From assembly GCA_003231075.1 (NCBI GenBank), contig QIIF01000065.1, positions 1 through 5,378 of the forward strand: 5,378 bases of DNA, in the 5' to 3' direction. The position numbers and the translations under genes are program-made. Under the pieces are notes generated by a model. That model ran no database searches and was not told the origin of the DNA. It saw nothing but the letters and a program-made list of their open reading frames with translations. Origin of the DNA: Candidatus Falkowiibacteriota bacterium. GTDB taxonomy: Bacteria > Patescibacteriota > Patescibacteriia > Patescibacteriales > SZUA-104. How positions within the stretch are numbered: the stretch's first letter is position 1; every line of letters begins with the position of its first letter. Of this stretch, positions 5,123-5,378 are shown one piece after another.

Positions 5123-5378
5123 ATGGTTAAATATTTATTATTCGGCAAGAATAAAGTTAATGATGATAAATTAACCGCGGCCGTTGATTCGCGTTTAGCG
5201 GGGTTTACCATATTGGAAATAATAGTGGTTATTTTTATTATTTCTTTGGGGCTAATCGGCATATTGGCCTTAGCTATACAAAATATTAAAGTTACCAATT
5301 TGAATAAAAATAAACTTATTGCTTCGCAGTTAGCGCAAGAGGGATTGGAGCTGGTTAGAAATCAGCGTGATAAAAATT
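5123..5378 (+). CDS. Second type IV prepilin-like protein, PilV-like (3' end outside window)
   Basis: Only the first 85 codons are present; the frame is open to the window edge. Translation begins MVKYLLFGKNKV and reaches a prepilin cleavage motif at residues 26-36, LAG|FTILEIIVV, with cleavage after G27 and Glu at mature +5 (E32). A hydrophobic helix follows (VVIFIISLGLIGILALA), then QNIKVTNLNKNKLIASQLAQEGLELVRNQRDKN. The ASQLAQEGLELVRNQRD stretch is typical of PilV/GspI-like prepilins, in particular those of Patescibacteria from memory. The leader of 27 residues is unusually long, and no later in-frame ATG offers a shorter one. The start lies 6 nt after the previous stop, without a clear Shine-Dalgarno. 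It is presumably co-transcribed with the upstream prepilin and processed by the neighbouring peptidase. PilV versus another minor pilin cannot be settled without the C-terminus. Confidence 0.85.
   Translation, partial: MVKYLLFGKNKVNDDKLTAAVDSRLAGFTILEIIVVIFIISLGLIGILALAIQNIKVTNLNKNKLIASQLAQEGLELVRNQRDKN

Overview
The window is AT-rich (roughly one-third GC by eye), densely coded and entirely plus-strand. All five complete genes end in TAA, and no UGA recoding is needed. Tight gene packing, a Wzy_C/O-antigen-ligase protein with a C-terminal TPR tail, a CxxC..CxxC prepilin peptidase followed by prepilins, and several repeat families I associate with candidate-phyla genomes all suggest a Patescibacteria/CPR bacterium, probably parcubacterial. 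This is an inference from gene style and memory; no marker gene is present.

Layout. Positions 1-3669 form a compact surface-glycan block: a class I SAM methyltransferase, a family 2 glycosyltransferase (1-nt gap) and a polytopic O-antigen-ligase-like protein with TPRs (1-nt overlap, TAATG). Five bases later comes a prepilin peptidase (PilD-like). After a 50-nt gap there is a GspH/FimT-like prepilin, then a second prepilin (PilV-like) cut by the window end. The plausible joint theme is cell-surface biogenesis: glycan synthesis and ligation next to type IV pilin processing. The ligase could be a polysaccharide or S-layer ligase, or a pilin/protein O-glycan transferase; the sequence does not decide between these.

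The most unusual aspect is that repeats of the kind normally found between genes lie inside the reading frames and keep them open. The ligase gene carries (i) three near-identical 39-bp tandem units plus a decayed fourth (2182-2340) and (ii) a palindromic MITE-like element (about 2878-3007) bounded by a perfect 14-bp inverted repeat. Both are read in frame and both fall in predicted cytoplasmic loops between membrane helices. The prepilin peptidase carries an AT-rich heptamer array (4014-4045) in an inter-helix loop. The next gene carries a related heptamer array (4563-4597) that encodes most of the prepilin leader, which is removed on maturation. All four insertions are at structurally tolerant sites, reminiscent of the in-frame palindromic elements known from Rickettsia. 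I see no gene-free stretch above 50 nt, and no RNA gene, CRISPR array, transposase or convincing terminator.
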